From Rutidosis leptorrhynchoides (lineage: Eukaryota > Streptophyta > Magnoliopsida > Asterales > Asteraceae), in NCBI RefSeq assembly GCF_046630445.1, contig NC_092333.1:333819501-333883500 (forward strand): DNA of 64,000 bases. The letters run 5' to 3'. The notes beneath the pieces were generated by a model. The model was not told the origin of the DNA and did not search any database. It saw nothing but the letters and a program-made list of their open reading frames with translations. The translations under genes were made by a program, and so were the position numbers. Shown one piece after another: positions 48,028 through 60,248 of the stretch; positions within the stretch are counted from its first letter, which is position 1; each line of letters begins with the position of its first letter.

Positions 48028-51000
48028 ATGCACCTAGCAAGACGTTCACCACCTTTTGTACGTTCACCACCTGTAACTAGATCAAGACATTTAGAAAATA
48101 TTACCACCGTTGATTTTTCTTTAGAATCGTCATCCAGTCGACCAAGTACTCCAGTTCAAATTTCCGATAATCCATTTTTTGAACCCGACCTCACAATTGA
48201 GAATCCGGAGAATATTCAGGGACGATTCGTAGATCCTGAACCACTAAACTTTCCTCCGGAACCACCAATCATTCAAACAGAGATTGTTGAGGAACGAACC
48301 ATTAAATCAGAATCCTCTAGTGATTCCGATTCAACAAATTCAATTATGGAGAATCTGGAACCTTTAAGTATGGAAGACCGAATGAGAGCTAAACGCACTG
48401 GCCAAGGTCACGCAATTACTCATCCAGACATTAATGCGCCAGATTATGAAATCAAAGGACAAATTCTACACATGGTGACTAATCAATGCCAATTTAGTGG
48501 TGCGCCGAAGGAAGATCCAAATGAACATTTAAGTACCTTTAATAGGATCTGCACACTATTTAAAATCCGAGAAGTGGAAGATGAACAGATATATCTCATG
48601 TTATTTCCCTGGACTTCAAAGGGAGAAGCCAAAGATTGGTTGTAATCGTTACCTGAAGGGGCGATCGATACATGGGACGTTTTAGTTGAAAAATTTCTTA
48701 AACAATTCTTTCCGGCATCTAAAGCCGTAAGACTTCAAGGAGAAATTGTTACGTTCACACAGAAACTAAATGAAACTCTATATGAGGCGTGGACTAGATT
48801 TGGAAAGTTGTTAAGAGGATGTCCGCAACATGGTTTAGACACCTGTCAAATAGTACAAATATTCTACCAAGGATGCGACATCACTACAAGGAAAGACATA
48901 GATATAGCAGCTGGTGGTTCTATTATGAAGAAAACCGAAACTGATGCTTACAAAATTATTGATAACACTGCTTCCCACTCACATGAGTGGCACCAAGAAA
49001 AAGATATCGTTAGATCATCTAAAGCAGCTAGAGCCGATTCTAGCCATGACTTAGATTCCATTTCCACAAAGATAGATGCTGTTGAGAGACGAATGGAAAA
49101 GATGACTAAAGATATTCACTCAATACGAATTAGTTGTGAGCAGTGTGGAGGACCACATTTGACAAAAGATTGTCTCAGTATTGAATTAACAATGGAACAA
49201 AGAGAGAATATTTCATACATAAACCAAAGGCCTGGAAATAATTATCAGAATAATTATCAACCGCCAAGACCAATTTACAATCAAAACCAGAATTATAACC
49301 GAAATATTCCATACAACAACCAACAAGGTCCTAGCAATCAAAAGGTATCCAATAATAATTACAATCAGCAAAGACCTAATTTTCAAAACAAACCACCACA
49401 ACAAACCGATGATAAAAAGCCGAATTTAGAAGATATGATGACGAAGCTAGTTGAAACTCAAACGCAGTTTTTCACATCTCAGAAACAAACTAATGAACAA
49501 AATGCTCAAGCATTTAGAAATCAACAAGCTTCTATTCAAAATCTGGAACAAGAAGTAAGTAACCTAGCAAGGTTAATAGGTGAAAGAAAACCGGGAAGTC
49601 TACCTAGTGATACAAATGCTAACCCCCGGAATGAAACAGCTAAAGCTATTACCACAAGAAGTGGTACAACACTTAAACCACCGGAAATACCTGTAACTTC
49701 TGATGAAGCTATTCCTACTCCACAAGAACCCCAACCTAATCAAGATAAGGAAAAAGAACCGGTAGTTGAAAAGGTTAATGAAGATAACACAGTTAAAGCT
49801 AAACCTTATGTTAAACCATACCAACCACCACTTCCTTACCCGAGTAAAATGAAGAAAGAGAAACTTGAAGCCGAGCAATCCAAATTCTTGGATATGTATA
49901 AATAGATAAATGTAAATCTTCCTTTCATTGATTTGATTTCAGGAATGCCTAGATATGCTAAATTCTTGAAAGATCTAATCTCAAATAAAAAGAAAATGGA
50001 AGAACTCTCGGCTGTTACTATGAATGCTAATTGTTCAGCAGTGCTGTTGAATAAGATACCAGAAAAACTATCTGATCCAGGAAGTTTCAGAATTCCATGT
50101 TTTCTGGGTAGTCTTAGTTCAATAGAAGCATTAGCAGACTTAGGTGCTAGTATAAATCTAATGCCGTATTCACTATACGCTAAACTAGACCTTGGAGAAT
50201 TGAAACCAACCAAAATAAGCATACAACTAGCCGATAGATCAATAAAATATCCTAGAAGGATAATGGAGAACATGCTAGTTAAAGTTGGTACTTTAGTATT
50301 TCCAGTAGATTTTGTTGTTCTGGACATGGAAGAAGATTCTCAAGTTCCTCTCATATTAGGAAGACCATTCTTAAACATGGCTAAAGCAATGATAGACGTG
50401 TTCGGTAAGAAATTGACCCTAAGTATAGAGGATGAGAGTGTTACCTTTTCAGTTGATAGATCAATGCAACAACCGCAATCTGCAGATGATACATGTTATT
50501 ATATTCAAACTATAGATGCACATGCAGAATTATTAGAAGAATTTCCAGAATTACAAGGAAGGAGAATGTTCTTTAGGAGAAGGTAATGAACCAATTGATG
50601 AAGCTGAAATGTTAGCTACACTTATAGCTAATGGATATGAACCAACAACAGAAGAAATCCAAATGCTAAAAGAAGAAGACAGATATTGATACAAATCATC
50701 GATAGAAGAACCTCCGAAATTAGAGTTAAAGCCACTTCCAAACCATTTGGAATACGCTTATTTACATGGTGAATCTGAATTACCTGTAATAATATCGTCT
50801 TCTCTTACTGAAAATGAGAAATCACAACTCATTTCTGTGTTGAAAGTTCATAAAACAGCCATTGCATGGAAGATTCATGATATTAAAGGAATAAGTCCTT
50901 CGTATTGCACACATAAAATCCTTATGGAAGAAGGTCATAAAACGTATGTGCAACGCTAACGAAGACTAAATCCTAATATGCAAGATGTAGTTAAGAAAGA

Positions 51001-53629
51001 CATTATTAAATTGCTAGATGCAGGTTTGATATATCCAATCTCTGATAGTCCATGGGTAAGCCCAGTCCAATGCGTACCTAAGAAGGGTGGCATGACTGTC
51101 ATTACAAATGAAAAAAATGAGCTTATTCCTACTAGGACTGTAATAGGATGGCGTGTATGTATTGATTATATAAAATTAAATGACGCCACCAGAAAAGATC
51201 ACTTTCCCTTACCTTTCATTGATCAAATGTTGGAAAGATTAGACGGAAATAGTTACTATTGTTTTCTAGATGGATTTTCCGGATATTTTCAAATTCCAAT
51301 AGCACTCGAAGATCAAGAGAAAACCACATTCACGTGCCCTTATGGTACTTTTGCTTACAAACGCATGCCATTTGGACTTTGCAACGCCCCTGCAACATTT
51401 CAAAGGTGTATGATGGCGATTTTTCACGACATGATAGAAGAATGCATGGAAGTTTTCATGGATGACTTTTCAGTCTTCGGTGATACATTTGAATCATGTC
51501 TAGTTAATCTGGAACGAATGCTAATTAGATGAAAAAAATCAAATCTAGTTCTTAATTGGGAGAAATGCCATTTCATGGTTAAAGAAGGCATCGTTCTTGG
51601 TCATAAAATTTCAAAAGAAGGAATTGAAGTGGATAGAGCTAAAGTAGATGTAATTGCTAAACTTCCACATCCCACCAATGTTAGAGGAGTTAGGAGTTTT
51701 CTAGGGCATGCCGGTTTTTACCGACGTTTCATAAAAGATTTTTCTAAAATTGCCACTCCTATGAATAAACTCCTAGAAAAAGATGCTCCATTCATCTTTT
51801 CTGATGAGTGTATCAAATCTTTTAATATTCTTAAAGAGAAACTAACTAATGCGCCGATCATGATAACACCAAATTGGAATCTACCATTTGAACTAATGTG
51901 CGATGCAAGTGATTTTGCAATGGGAGCCGTTTTAGGACAAAGGATTGAAAAACGATTTCAACCTATATATTATGCTAGTAAGACGTTACAAGGAGCACAA
52001 ACGAACTATACAACTACTGAAAAAGAACTCCTTGCTATTGTCTTTGCTTTTGACAAATTTCGATCATATCTCGTTCTAGCAAAAACGGTGGTCTATACCG
52101 ACCATTCTGCTCTTAGATACCTATTTTCAAAACAAGATGCTAAACCAAGATTAATCCGTTGGATCTTACTCTTACAAGAGTTTGATATTGAAATCCGAGA
52201 TAAAAGAGGAGCAGAAAATCTCGCCGCTGATCATCTTTCTCGTCTTGAAAATTCCGAATTAGAAGTTCTAAATGAATCGGCCATACAAGACAACTTTCCT
52301 GATGAATATTTATTGAAGATAGATTATAAAGAAATTCCATGGTTTGCAGACTATGCAAACTACTTAGTTTGTGGATTCCTTGAAAAAGGATTATCGTACC
52401 AAAGACGAAAGATATTCTTCAGTGATATAAAACACTATTTTTGGGAAGATCCACATCTGTTTAAAAGTTGTCCCGATGGAATAATACGCCGATGTGTATT
52501 TGGAGATGAAGCTAGTAAAATTTTAAACCATTGTCACACAGGACCAACAGGAGGGCATTATGGGCCTCAACTAACAGCAACAAAAGTTTATGATCCTGGA
52601 TTCTATTGGCCTACAATTTACAAAGACGAACACCTTCTTTGCAAATCCTGTGATGCTTGTCAAAGTGCCTAAAAAATAAGTCAACGTGATGAAATGCCAC
52701 AAAATGTCATCCAAGTATGTGAAGTATTTGACATTTGGGGTATTGACTTTATGGGTCCATTTCCAAAATCTCATAATAATCTCTATATTCTCGTAGCCAT
52801 TGATTATGTATCTAAATGGACAAAAGCACAAGCTCTCCCAACTAACGATGCACGAGTTGTAGTCAACTTTTTAAAACGTCTTTTTGCAAGGTTTGGAACA
52901 CCGAAAGCTTTAATAAGTGATCGGGGTACTCATTTTTGTAATAATCAACTTGAGAAAGTTCTTAAAAGATATGGAGTAACTCATAAAATCTCCACCGCAT
53001 ATCATCCACAAACAAGTGGACAAGTTGAAAATACCAACCGAGCTTTAAAACGTATTCTAGAGAAAACCGTAGGATCAAATCCGAAGGAATGGTCCATTAA
53101 ATTGGAGGATGCACTCTGGGCTTTTAGAACAGCCTACAAAACTCCAATTGGAACCACACCTTTTAGACTTGTTTATGGAAAAGCATGTCATCTTCCAGTA
53201 GAAATTGAACACAAAGCATTTTGGGCTTTGAAGACATGTAATCTTGATATACATGAAGCTGGACGTCTACGGTTAAGTCAACTAAACGAATTAGAAGAAT
53301 TAAGACATGAAGCATATGATAATTCGTTAATCTATAAGGAAAGAACGAAGAAATGGCATGATAAAAGAATCAGAAGTTCAAAAGAATTTAAAGAAGGAGA
53401 CAGAGTTCTTCTTTTCAATTCACGATTCAAGCTATTTCCTGGAAAATTGAAATCAAGATGGTCTGGACCATTCATAGTCAAAAGAGTTTTCCCATACGAA
53501 ACGATAGAATTAATAAATTCAAATGGGATTGAATTTAAAGTTAATGGTCACAGAGTTAAACACTACATAGATAGTCCGATGGAAGTCGACAATGAAGTTA
53601 ATCACAATTTCGACACCACAGCTAACTAA
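48028..53629 (+). pseudogene. Athila gag-pol, multiply broken
   Basis: Gag starts MHLARRSPPF and contains the Athila gag core (FSGAPKEDPNEHLSTFN), a single CEQCGGPHLTKDC knuckle and an Asn/Gln-rich tract (about 49225-49400). Protease reads ALADLGASINLMPYSL, the Athila form of DSG. RT has FMDDFSVFGD, RNase [14 protein letters not shown], integrase [17 protein letters not shown] and SGQVENTN. Stops are at 48643, 49903, 50687, 50957, 51530 and 52670, and a one-base frameshift lies near 50560-50585. The integrase portion 52694-53629 is open and keeps all three catalytic acids. No chromodomain follows, as expected for Athila. Confidence 0.94.
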
Positions 53630-53793
53630 GTGTGGGGAGAATCAAGTCTTTAAAGGATAATATGTATTTCTGTTAGAGTTAGATTGTCTGTTTTCGTGTA
53701 GTTCTCGAAAATGGAACCCGAATGGTCTTTCCCTAGCAGACCCTAAAGAACTAGTCTTCTCCCCCCATTCCGAATTTTTATTTTTTTTAGGAA

Positions 53794-54210
53794 ATGAAGA
53801 CTGCCTGTGAACTAAACCGTGGTCTAATGCTACACGCTTTAATCACTAAACGTAATAATGACACACTTCCGAGTGAAATAGTATCAGTAATCAGAGAAAG
53901 AATGGACGGAGTTAGAAAAGAATCCAGATGCGAAGATAATAAATTACAATTTGGTAAAGGAAAATCAAAATCCGCAGCAAAAATAAGAGCACGACACCTA
54001 GAAAGATGTCACAAATGCGGAAAATGGTCACATGGAGGTAAATGTTCAAATAATCAAACCTATTCAAATACCGAATTTGTTACTTTATGCAGAGACGGAC
54101 AGTTCATATGTTTAGAAGAAAAGACACTGAATGCTCGAGGTTACGCCTATGTAGCTATGGAAAACCAATTAAACCGACTATCTTATGCATTGGATAGATC
54201 ATATAACTAA
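53794..54210 (+). CDS. Small basic Cys-rich ORF of the Athila element
   Basis: An open 138-codon frame after integrase. It starts 3 bases after a pyrimidine run ending in AG (TTTTTTTTAGGAAATG), which looks like a splice acceptor. Residues about 55-70 are basic (GKGKSKSAAKIRARHLE). A Cys-His cluster follows: CHKCGKWSHGGKC (C-X2-C-X4-H-X3-C), then LCRDGQFIC. The C-terminus is helical. No membrane segment or signal peptide is visible. A zinc-binding nucleic-acid protein is the natural reading. The layout of basic patch before a Cys pair recalls the small Cys-rich proteins of some plant RNA viruses that bind nucleic acid and suppress silencing, but Cys spacing is not identical and I cannot claim homology. 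It is not the gag knuckle, which is at about 49138. Confidence 0.6.
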   Translation: MKTACELNRGLMLHALITKRNNDTLPSEIVSVIRERMDGVRKESRCEDNKLQFGKGKSKSAAKIRARHLERCHKCGKWSHGGKCSNNQTYSNTEFVTLCRDGQFICLEEKTLNARGYAYVAMENQLNRLSYALDRSYN

Positions 54211-55252
54211 GAATACTATCTCACAGGTATGTTTGTACAGTTTTTTTATTTTTTTTATTATTTTTAACCTTTTGATAATAAACGCTAATTCGCTATAAAG
54301 TATTAAATTGGTATTGAATAAAATTTGGTTTGGTGACCGAAATTATTGATATCATTCAAAAATTTATTACATCACTACGAAATTTAACGTTTATTCTTAA
54401 GGTATAAATATCTTTAAACAATCAACCCAAAATATTTCAAAAATTCGTCATGAGTTAAATTAGGTCTTGGAACCGAAATTACTTTACCGAAAAAAGGGGC
54501 GCATATTTTTGATAATATTTGATTGATTAAAGTGGGATAAAAAGCCAAAAAGATTTTTAATTTTATTTTTACCATGTTTTTAAAATTAATATATAAATCT
54601 TAAATTAATATTGTAAACTTTGTAAAATCAATATATTTAAAATTGTAATATGAATTTATAATATGAATTTTTAGTTTGGTGTGAATTTATAATATGAATT
54701 TTTAAATTAAGTTTGGTGTGAATTTTTAATTTTTAAAATATGAATTTTTAATTTTATGCATTTCAAATTTTAAGTTTGGTGTGAATTTTTAATATAAATT
54801 TTGAATTTTATATTTAAATTGTGTGAATTTAAAAACAAAAATTTACTTTATCTCATTAAGTTAAAAATATGATTTTTAAAATTCGTCGTAAGTTGAAGAC
54901 TAGGTCGTTGAACCGAAATTGCTTTACCCGAGGGAGGGATGAGAACTTTTATTATCATTATTTTTTTTTAATCTTATTTAAATTAAAGTATGCCAAAAAC
55001 ATTAAAAAAACCCAAAAATCTTAGCTTTTTAAACAATCGCTACAAAAAGACAAATTTTAAAATTTTGTCGAGGGACGGACTAGGACATCGATCCGAAACG
55101 ACCTCGTCCTAAATAACAAGGAAAACAAAATTTTAAAAAATTAATTACTTAATTGTTTTATAAGTTAATGATTTTATATATAAAAAAAAAAAAAACTCCG
55201 CGACTCGTGGGAGGACCAAAAATCAGAAAAAAAATTAAAACGCAGAACAGCG
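54211..55252. other. Athila noncoding spacer with internal repeats
   Basis: AT-rich and without a plausible gene. It holds copies of an AGTTTGGTGTGAATTT repeat (54672-54835), and two related blocks of the form TAGGTCnTnGAACCGAAATT then CTTTACC at about 54460 and 54900. A CCGCGACTCGTGG motif lies near 55198. Confidence 0.7.
54672..54835. repeat. AGTTTGGTGTGAATTT imperfect tandem repeats
   Basis: Three clear copies of GTTTGGTGTGAATTT and a decayed fourth (TTGTGTGAATTT), separated by AT-rich filler of similar length. Confidence 0.75.
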
Positions 55253-55499
55253 TGTTGTAACGTCGTCAAAGGGACGAGGGTTACGTAATGTCCAACAGTC
55301 CCGTAACAATCTAAAAACCGTAATAATCTAAAAACCTCATTTCTTACCCCAATTACCGACTCCGTCACTTGTGGAAACGTTTTGTTTAATAGTTGTAGCC
55401 CGATGTTCTTGTTCTCACTTTGGTGAGAAGCGAACATTACTAATCCGTAAGCATAACATGCTTCTTTATGTTGCATGTTAGCCGCTTTTTCTAAATCAC
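55253..55499 (-). pseudogene. Reversed F-box gene fragment inside Athila
   Basis: On the minus strand this reproduces 21937-22166 of the young Gypsy-A F-box ORF almost exactly; I see one substitution in the main block, plus a 17-bp tandem duplication (around GGTTTTTAGATT) carrying another. The encoded block is LEKAANMQHKEACYAYG through the FRLLR region. It lacks the F-box, the start and the Cys tail, so it cannot encode the full product. Its near identity to the young copy, in an Athila element full of stops, implies recent arrival, probably as filler DNA in a break repair. It lies in the noncoding spacer just before the env-like gene. Confidence 0.88.
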
Positions 55500-55619
55500 A
55501 CTGATCAGTTGCAACCCACAAACACACCAATATTGCGAAATAACTGCGCGAAAAAACCCAAAAAACACCCCCAAAATCACAATTTTTAACCGTTAATCAT
55601 CAAATCTTTTACTAAAATC

Positions 55620-57641
55620 ATGTTGAGAAGGATGCTATCAAGGAATTACTCAAGAAAAACGGTAAATTTATGCACCTAAACACCATTTAATCCGAAAATT
55701 AGTGTTCTTGAGCAATTTTTTCCCCAATTTGATTTTGATGCTTTTTAGTGTAATTATGCTTAAATTGTTTATGTATTATTCTTGTATAACCTAGATTGAT
55801 GCTATTTAACATGATTAGAAGCCTTAAACTTCAAATTTTGAGTAATCTAGGGTTTGTGTTCTTGAACAAATTTGGGGCTTTTTGATATAAACAGGTTATG
55901 GCCGATTTTTGTCATGAATTGTTGTTAAATTAAGTAGTGTAACATGTTTAGGTAGTTAAATGATCCAAACTTTGAGCCTAAACATGATTTTGAGAATTAA
56001 AGTGGACTTTTTCAAGTCTAAAATTCATGAACTTGATTTTTGAGAGATAATGCCATTTGAAACTTGTTTAATTGCTAGTAATCATTTTGACATGTTATTT
56101 AAGTTGAATGCTTATGAACTTGGCGAACATTTTCGTATTTGCTTATTTGAAAAAGTGTAGATTTGATAAAAATGTTAAAATGAGCTTAAGTTTGATATAA
56201 ATTGATCATGTCATTGTAATTATTTTGATTGATGATTTTGCTGACACTAATGCATATTTGGATGCACAAAAATTGTGTTTGATGTGTTTTGCAGACTGAA
56301 AGGGGTGAATCTTCATCCCAAGCTCGCAATGCTCCTGCTAAGAATGCGGAACAACAGGAGGTGGATAGCTACTACAAGCAAGATATACCTCATCCAGTCA
56401 TGACATTTTCTGATATGCACTTGGAAGATTTGCACCCGAACCTGAGATTTGACAGACTTTGGATAGATTATCCAAAATACCAAAGGGGTTTGCATACTCT
56501 TCATTCTAAAGTTGTTGAGGTACCTAGGGTCATAGAATGGGGACCATTAGAAGCTGTAGAATTGGCCGGGCCAATTAGGGAATTACTTGCACAGAGGTAT
56601 GGTAATTCTACTTTTAATGACTGGGTACGTTTATTCACCATGCGTAGACCTGTATATAAAGTATGGTGTGAAGAATTGTTGTGTAGTATAGAATTAAATG
56701 ATCGGGTAGCTAGTTTAACCGATCGATCTTTTATTAGATTTTTGTTAGGAGGTTCGATGCGCCACATGTCTTTACTAGACATGGCTCAGGCTTTACGTAT
56801 ATATACACCTGAGGAGTTAGCATCTGCCGATTGTAGAGGGTTGATACTAAATGGTAGAAAGATAGATGAAAATTTTGATACACATGGTGTATGGAGTCAA
56901 ATGACAAGCCATCACCGATTCAAAGGGGGAAATTACTCTTATTTGGATATAGATAGAGCTGAATTAAGAGTAATTCATAGGTTTTTAGCTAATTCGATTA
57001 CACAAAGAGGTAAGAACAAGGAAAAGGTAAATGAACAGGATTTGTTTTACCATATGTGTATTCGATACCCACAAAGCATTGTAAGTATACCTTATTGTGT
57101 GGGTTATTATTTATCAGCTATGGTTAGGGGGATGAGACCGCATAGCATAATAGGAGGTGGTATTTTTATTACTTTGATTGCTGAATATCTCGGTGTGGAT
57201 ATAAGTCGGGGGGGATTATTAGTCGAAGAACCAGAACCCCGCGATACAATAGGTTTAAATGTATACCATGGTGCGAAAGTTTTGAAGAGGCGAAATAACG
57301 CCGCAGTACAATACCATGGTAGACATCCACAGGTTGAGAGAAACCAACAGCAAGGTAATGTAGGAGGGGGAAATGAAATGCAAGAAATGCAAAGGTTTAT
57401 AGCTTCACAGGAGTACGAAAATGCTAGACAGAGAGCATTTGAAGATTGGCAAGTTCATCAAAACCAAATCATAGCTCATTGCCAACATATAGGTAGAAAC
57501 TATATTCCTACTCCAAAACCCATATTCCCTCCCTGGTCTATAGAGATGCAACCACCGTATCCTACGTATAACCCTGCCGAAGCATTTTATAGCACCTATG
57601 GTTATGCATGGAACCCCTATTGGTATCAGTATCATCCCTAG
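55620..57641 (+). CDS. ATHILA ORF-1/env-like protein with predicted intron
   Basis: Exon 2 (56295-57641) is a long open frame with no ATG near its left edge; it begins right after TGTGTTTTGCAG, a good 3' splice site. An ATG at 55620 opens a 14-codon exon ending AAAACG before GTAAAT (55662), giving a 633-bp phase-0 intron. The protein (about 463 residues) has the ATHILA ORF-1 style core: GPIRELLAQRYG, DRSFIRFLLGGSMRHMS, IYTPEELASADC, DRAELRVIHRFLANSI, DLFYHMCIRYP and a mildly hydrophobic GGGIFITLIAEYLGV. The C-terminal third is Gln/Asn and Pro/Tyr-rich. I see no clear signal peptide or strong membrane anchor, so an envelope role is not supported by sequence. Spliced expression of this ORF is known for Athila relatives. 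It has no stops although gag-pol has many. Confidence 0.75.
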
Positions 57642-59715
57642 TCTACTTAGTTTTATTTATTTTGTAATTTGTAATGTTGATACGTTTAATACTTATGTTA
57701 ATATTGTAATAGTTTTTATAATTTTCTAACTTTTATTCTTAGATTTTAATAATTTTTGAATGTGGGGTAATATACCAAACTTCAAAAATATGTATATATG
57801 TTTGCAGTTTATCTTATGTACACAACAGGGTAAAACAACGCATTTTCAAAGACTGGCATTAAGTTCAGCAAAAGCAACTAATTTTGACGACAAGATGCAA
57901 AATATATGTGAAATAACAACAAGACGGAATGAACAAATGATGTACACCATTTATCATTCAGCAAACAAACGCCAATATATTTAGAAACTTTGGTAAAAAT
58001 TTAATCATTTTCACAAATCACCCTCAATAATTTAAATTGTTACTGATTTCTTGCAAATGAGGGCATTGCAAGATCTTAAGTGTGGGAAGAGGTTAAATTC
58101 TTTCGGATTTTATAATTTTTATCTTAAACACTTGGTATCCATTAAAAATACTAGTAAAGCAGTAGTTGTATTAGAATCTAGTGCTCTCTGATAATAAAGA
58201 ACAGCCCTAGTCTTATATACTGACTACCCAATTCTAGTAAATTTTTTCAAAATTTTCAATTAAATGAACTCAAAATCATGTTTATACATATTTATGAACG
58301 ATAAAACTAGGTTTTAACACCGAAATTATTGTAACCTCGGAAAGGACATAAATTGAGAAACAAACCAAAATGTTAAAATTCATTTAAAATGGAATAGAGG
58401 ACGATAAAAAGGAAAATAAAAGCCAAGTGTGGGAAAATTTACCAAGTTATCTTAAACATATGTCACATATATCTGTAACAAATAACTGAAAATACTTTTG
58501 CTTTGGACTAAACTAAACTGTTTTACCCGATGAAAGAAAAGAAAAGATGGATCTACACGATGAATCAATTCCATCATTAAAAGGAAGTAAAGTCTTCCGA
58601 AAAAGACACGCGCTTCTTGATTTAAGTCAAGAAGTTGTCGTCCAGACCAGCTGTAGGTTGACGAAAAATCTAGTAAAGTCATCACTAAAATCAGCAGGAA
58701 ATCCACGGACCTCAGCATTAAACAGGGTCGCCAAGTGGTCAGATTTATCCTAACCATGAGAAGGATTTATCTCGTAAAATGGGGGGGCACCATGCAAATT
58801 AGCTGGATAAGACTAATGAATCAGATCCCCAGAAAGGATAATCTCCTTAAAAGATCAAAAATCAGCTTTTAAGCCTGATATTACTCAATCCTTGATATTG
58901 ACCTTAAAGATTGAGAATTACAAACTCATGGAATTCAATGATATCTAAACTCGAGCTTGAACGAGAAAATATTTTGATCAAAATTACAAACCGATTTGTT
59001 TTCTGAAAACCCTATTTTCAATGCGTTCATTACCATTGAACGTAAAATCCTAGGAATTCACCTGGAATTCATTAGGTCACCTGAACCAAATCGGGTGTCA
59101 ACCGTAAGAACGGTGGTTGCATAGTGGTCAAAGACAGGACCTTGTGCCAGACCGAAAAATTATAAGGGTGAGCTTTACTATTGCTCCTACCAAGGATAGT
59201 AATTGCGTCCGACACGTTATAGACCATAATTAAAAGCATGTCAGGGGACATTGCCTTAACAGTTGCTTGTTCAACGCTTTCCTTTACAACCGGACGGTAG
59301 TTTACCGAAAGGTAATATACGGGACAAGTAAACTGGATGTGTTGCTTTCCAAATACAAGGTTAACAAGTGGGTGACACAAAACCGCAAGTTTTGAGCTAA
59401 AATTTTCAAATCTGAAACCCACCAAACCCACAAAAATATTTTGCAAACACCGGTAAAGGGTTATTCCGGAAAACTTATCTAGGGTAAAAACTAGATTTAA
59501 TTTTCAAAAGATCAAATTTTTTCATAAAGATCCAATTTCCTTAATGGATCTAAATTTTTATAGTCATGTGAGACTGTAAACCATATCGTTACTACCATTG
59601 TTTATACCGCCGTATAGAAATCACTGATGTACAAAGTGTGAAGAATAAAGAAGTGATTCTAGTATTTCAAGACGATATTGCTTGAGGACAAGCAACGCTC
59701 AAGTGTGGGAATATT
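57642..59715. other. Athila 3' noncoding region
   Basis: No ORF here looks real. GTGTGGGA purine motifs recur at 58078-58087 and 58425-58434, and the one at 59701-59710 is the polypurine tract next to the 3' LTR. Another ACCGAAATTATTGTAACC block lies near 58320. Confidence 0.65.
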
Positions 59716-60248
59716 TGATAATGCTAAAAACGAACATATATTTCATAGCATTATTCCTCAAGAAAGACAAGCTTTTAGTTGCAATTGTTCTATTTACAAG
59801 TGATATTCGTTTAAATAATAAAAGGTGAAGACAAAAGACAGATTCGACGAATTGAAGACGCAAACGACCAAAAAGCTCAAAAGTACAAAATACAATCAAA
59901 GAGGTTCCAATTATTGATAAGAAACGTCTCAAAATTACAAGAGTACAAAATTCAAAACGCAAAGTACAAGATATTAAATTGTACGCAAGGACGTTCGAAA
60001 ATCCGGAACCAGGACCAGAGTCAACTCTCAACGCTCGACACAACGGACTAAAAATTACAAGTCAACTATGCACATAAATATAATATAATATTTAAATAAT
60101 TCTTATAATTATTTATATATTATATAAATAAAATAAACCGTCGACAAGAAAGACTCCAAAATGGAGTGAGCTGTATTTACAAACTCCGCGACTCGCGGAG
60201 TTTGAAGGCAAAAAGGGCCGCGAGTCGCGGAGCCCCAAAGTCTAAAAC
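59716..60248 (+). repeat. Athila 3' LTR, truncated by Gypsy-C
   Basis: It matches 44533-45066 almost base for base, including the palindromic GC-rich motifs near 60180-60230. It stops at AAAAC (60244-60248), where Gypsy-C begins. The remaining 1.45 kb should lie beyond Gypsy-C. Confidence 0.93.

Larger units (their letters stand above)
44533..60248 (+). mobile_element. Athila element (Ty3/gypsy), 3' LTR interrupted
   Basis: The 5' LTR starts TGATAATGC. An 18-base Asp-tRNA primer site follows. Gag-pol has gypsy order without a chromodomain, there are extra 3' ORFs including an ATHILA ORF-1-like gene, and a GTGTGGGA purine tract precedes the 3' LTR. The primer site and the env-like gene are Athila hallmarks. 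The 3' LTR is cut after 533 bp by Gypsy-C; the rest and the right AACAC duplication are outside the window. It is nested in Gypsy-A old gag. Confidence 0.93.

Noticed and set aside
47795..48037. 80-codon frame before Athila gag
   Set aside because: It begins without ATG, overlaps gag in another frame and has no recognisable domain.
49836..50327. 163-codon minus-strand frame
   Set aside because: It is antisense to the Athila protease region, which has clear homology on the plus strand.
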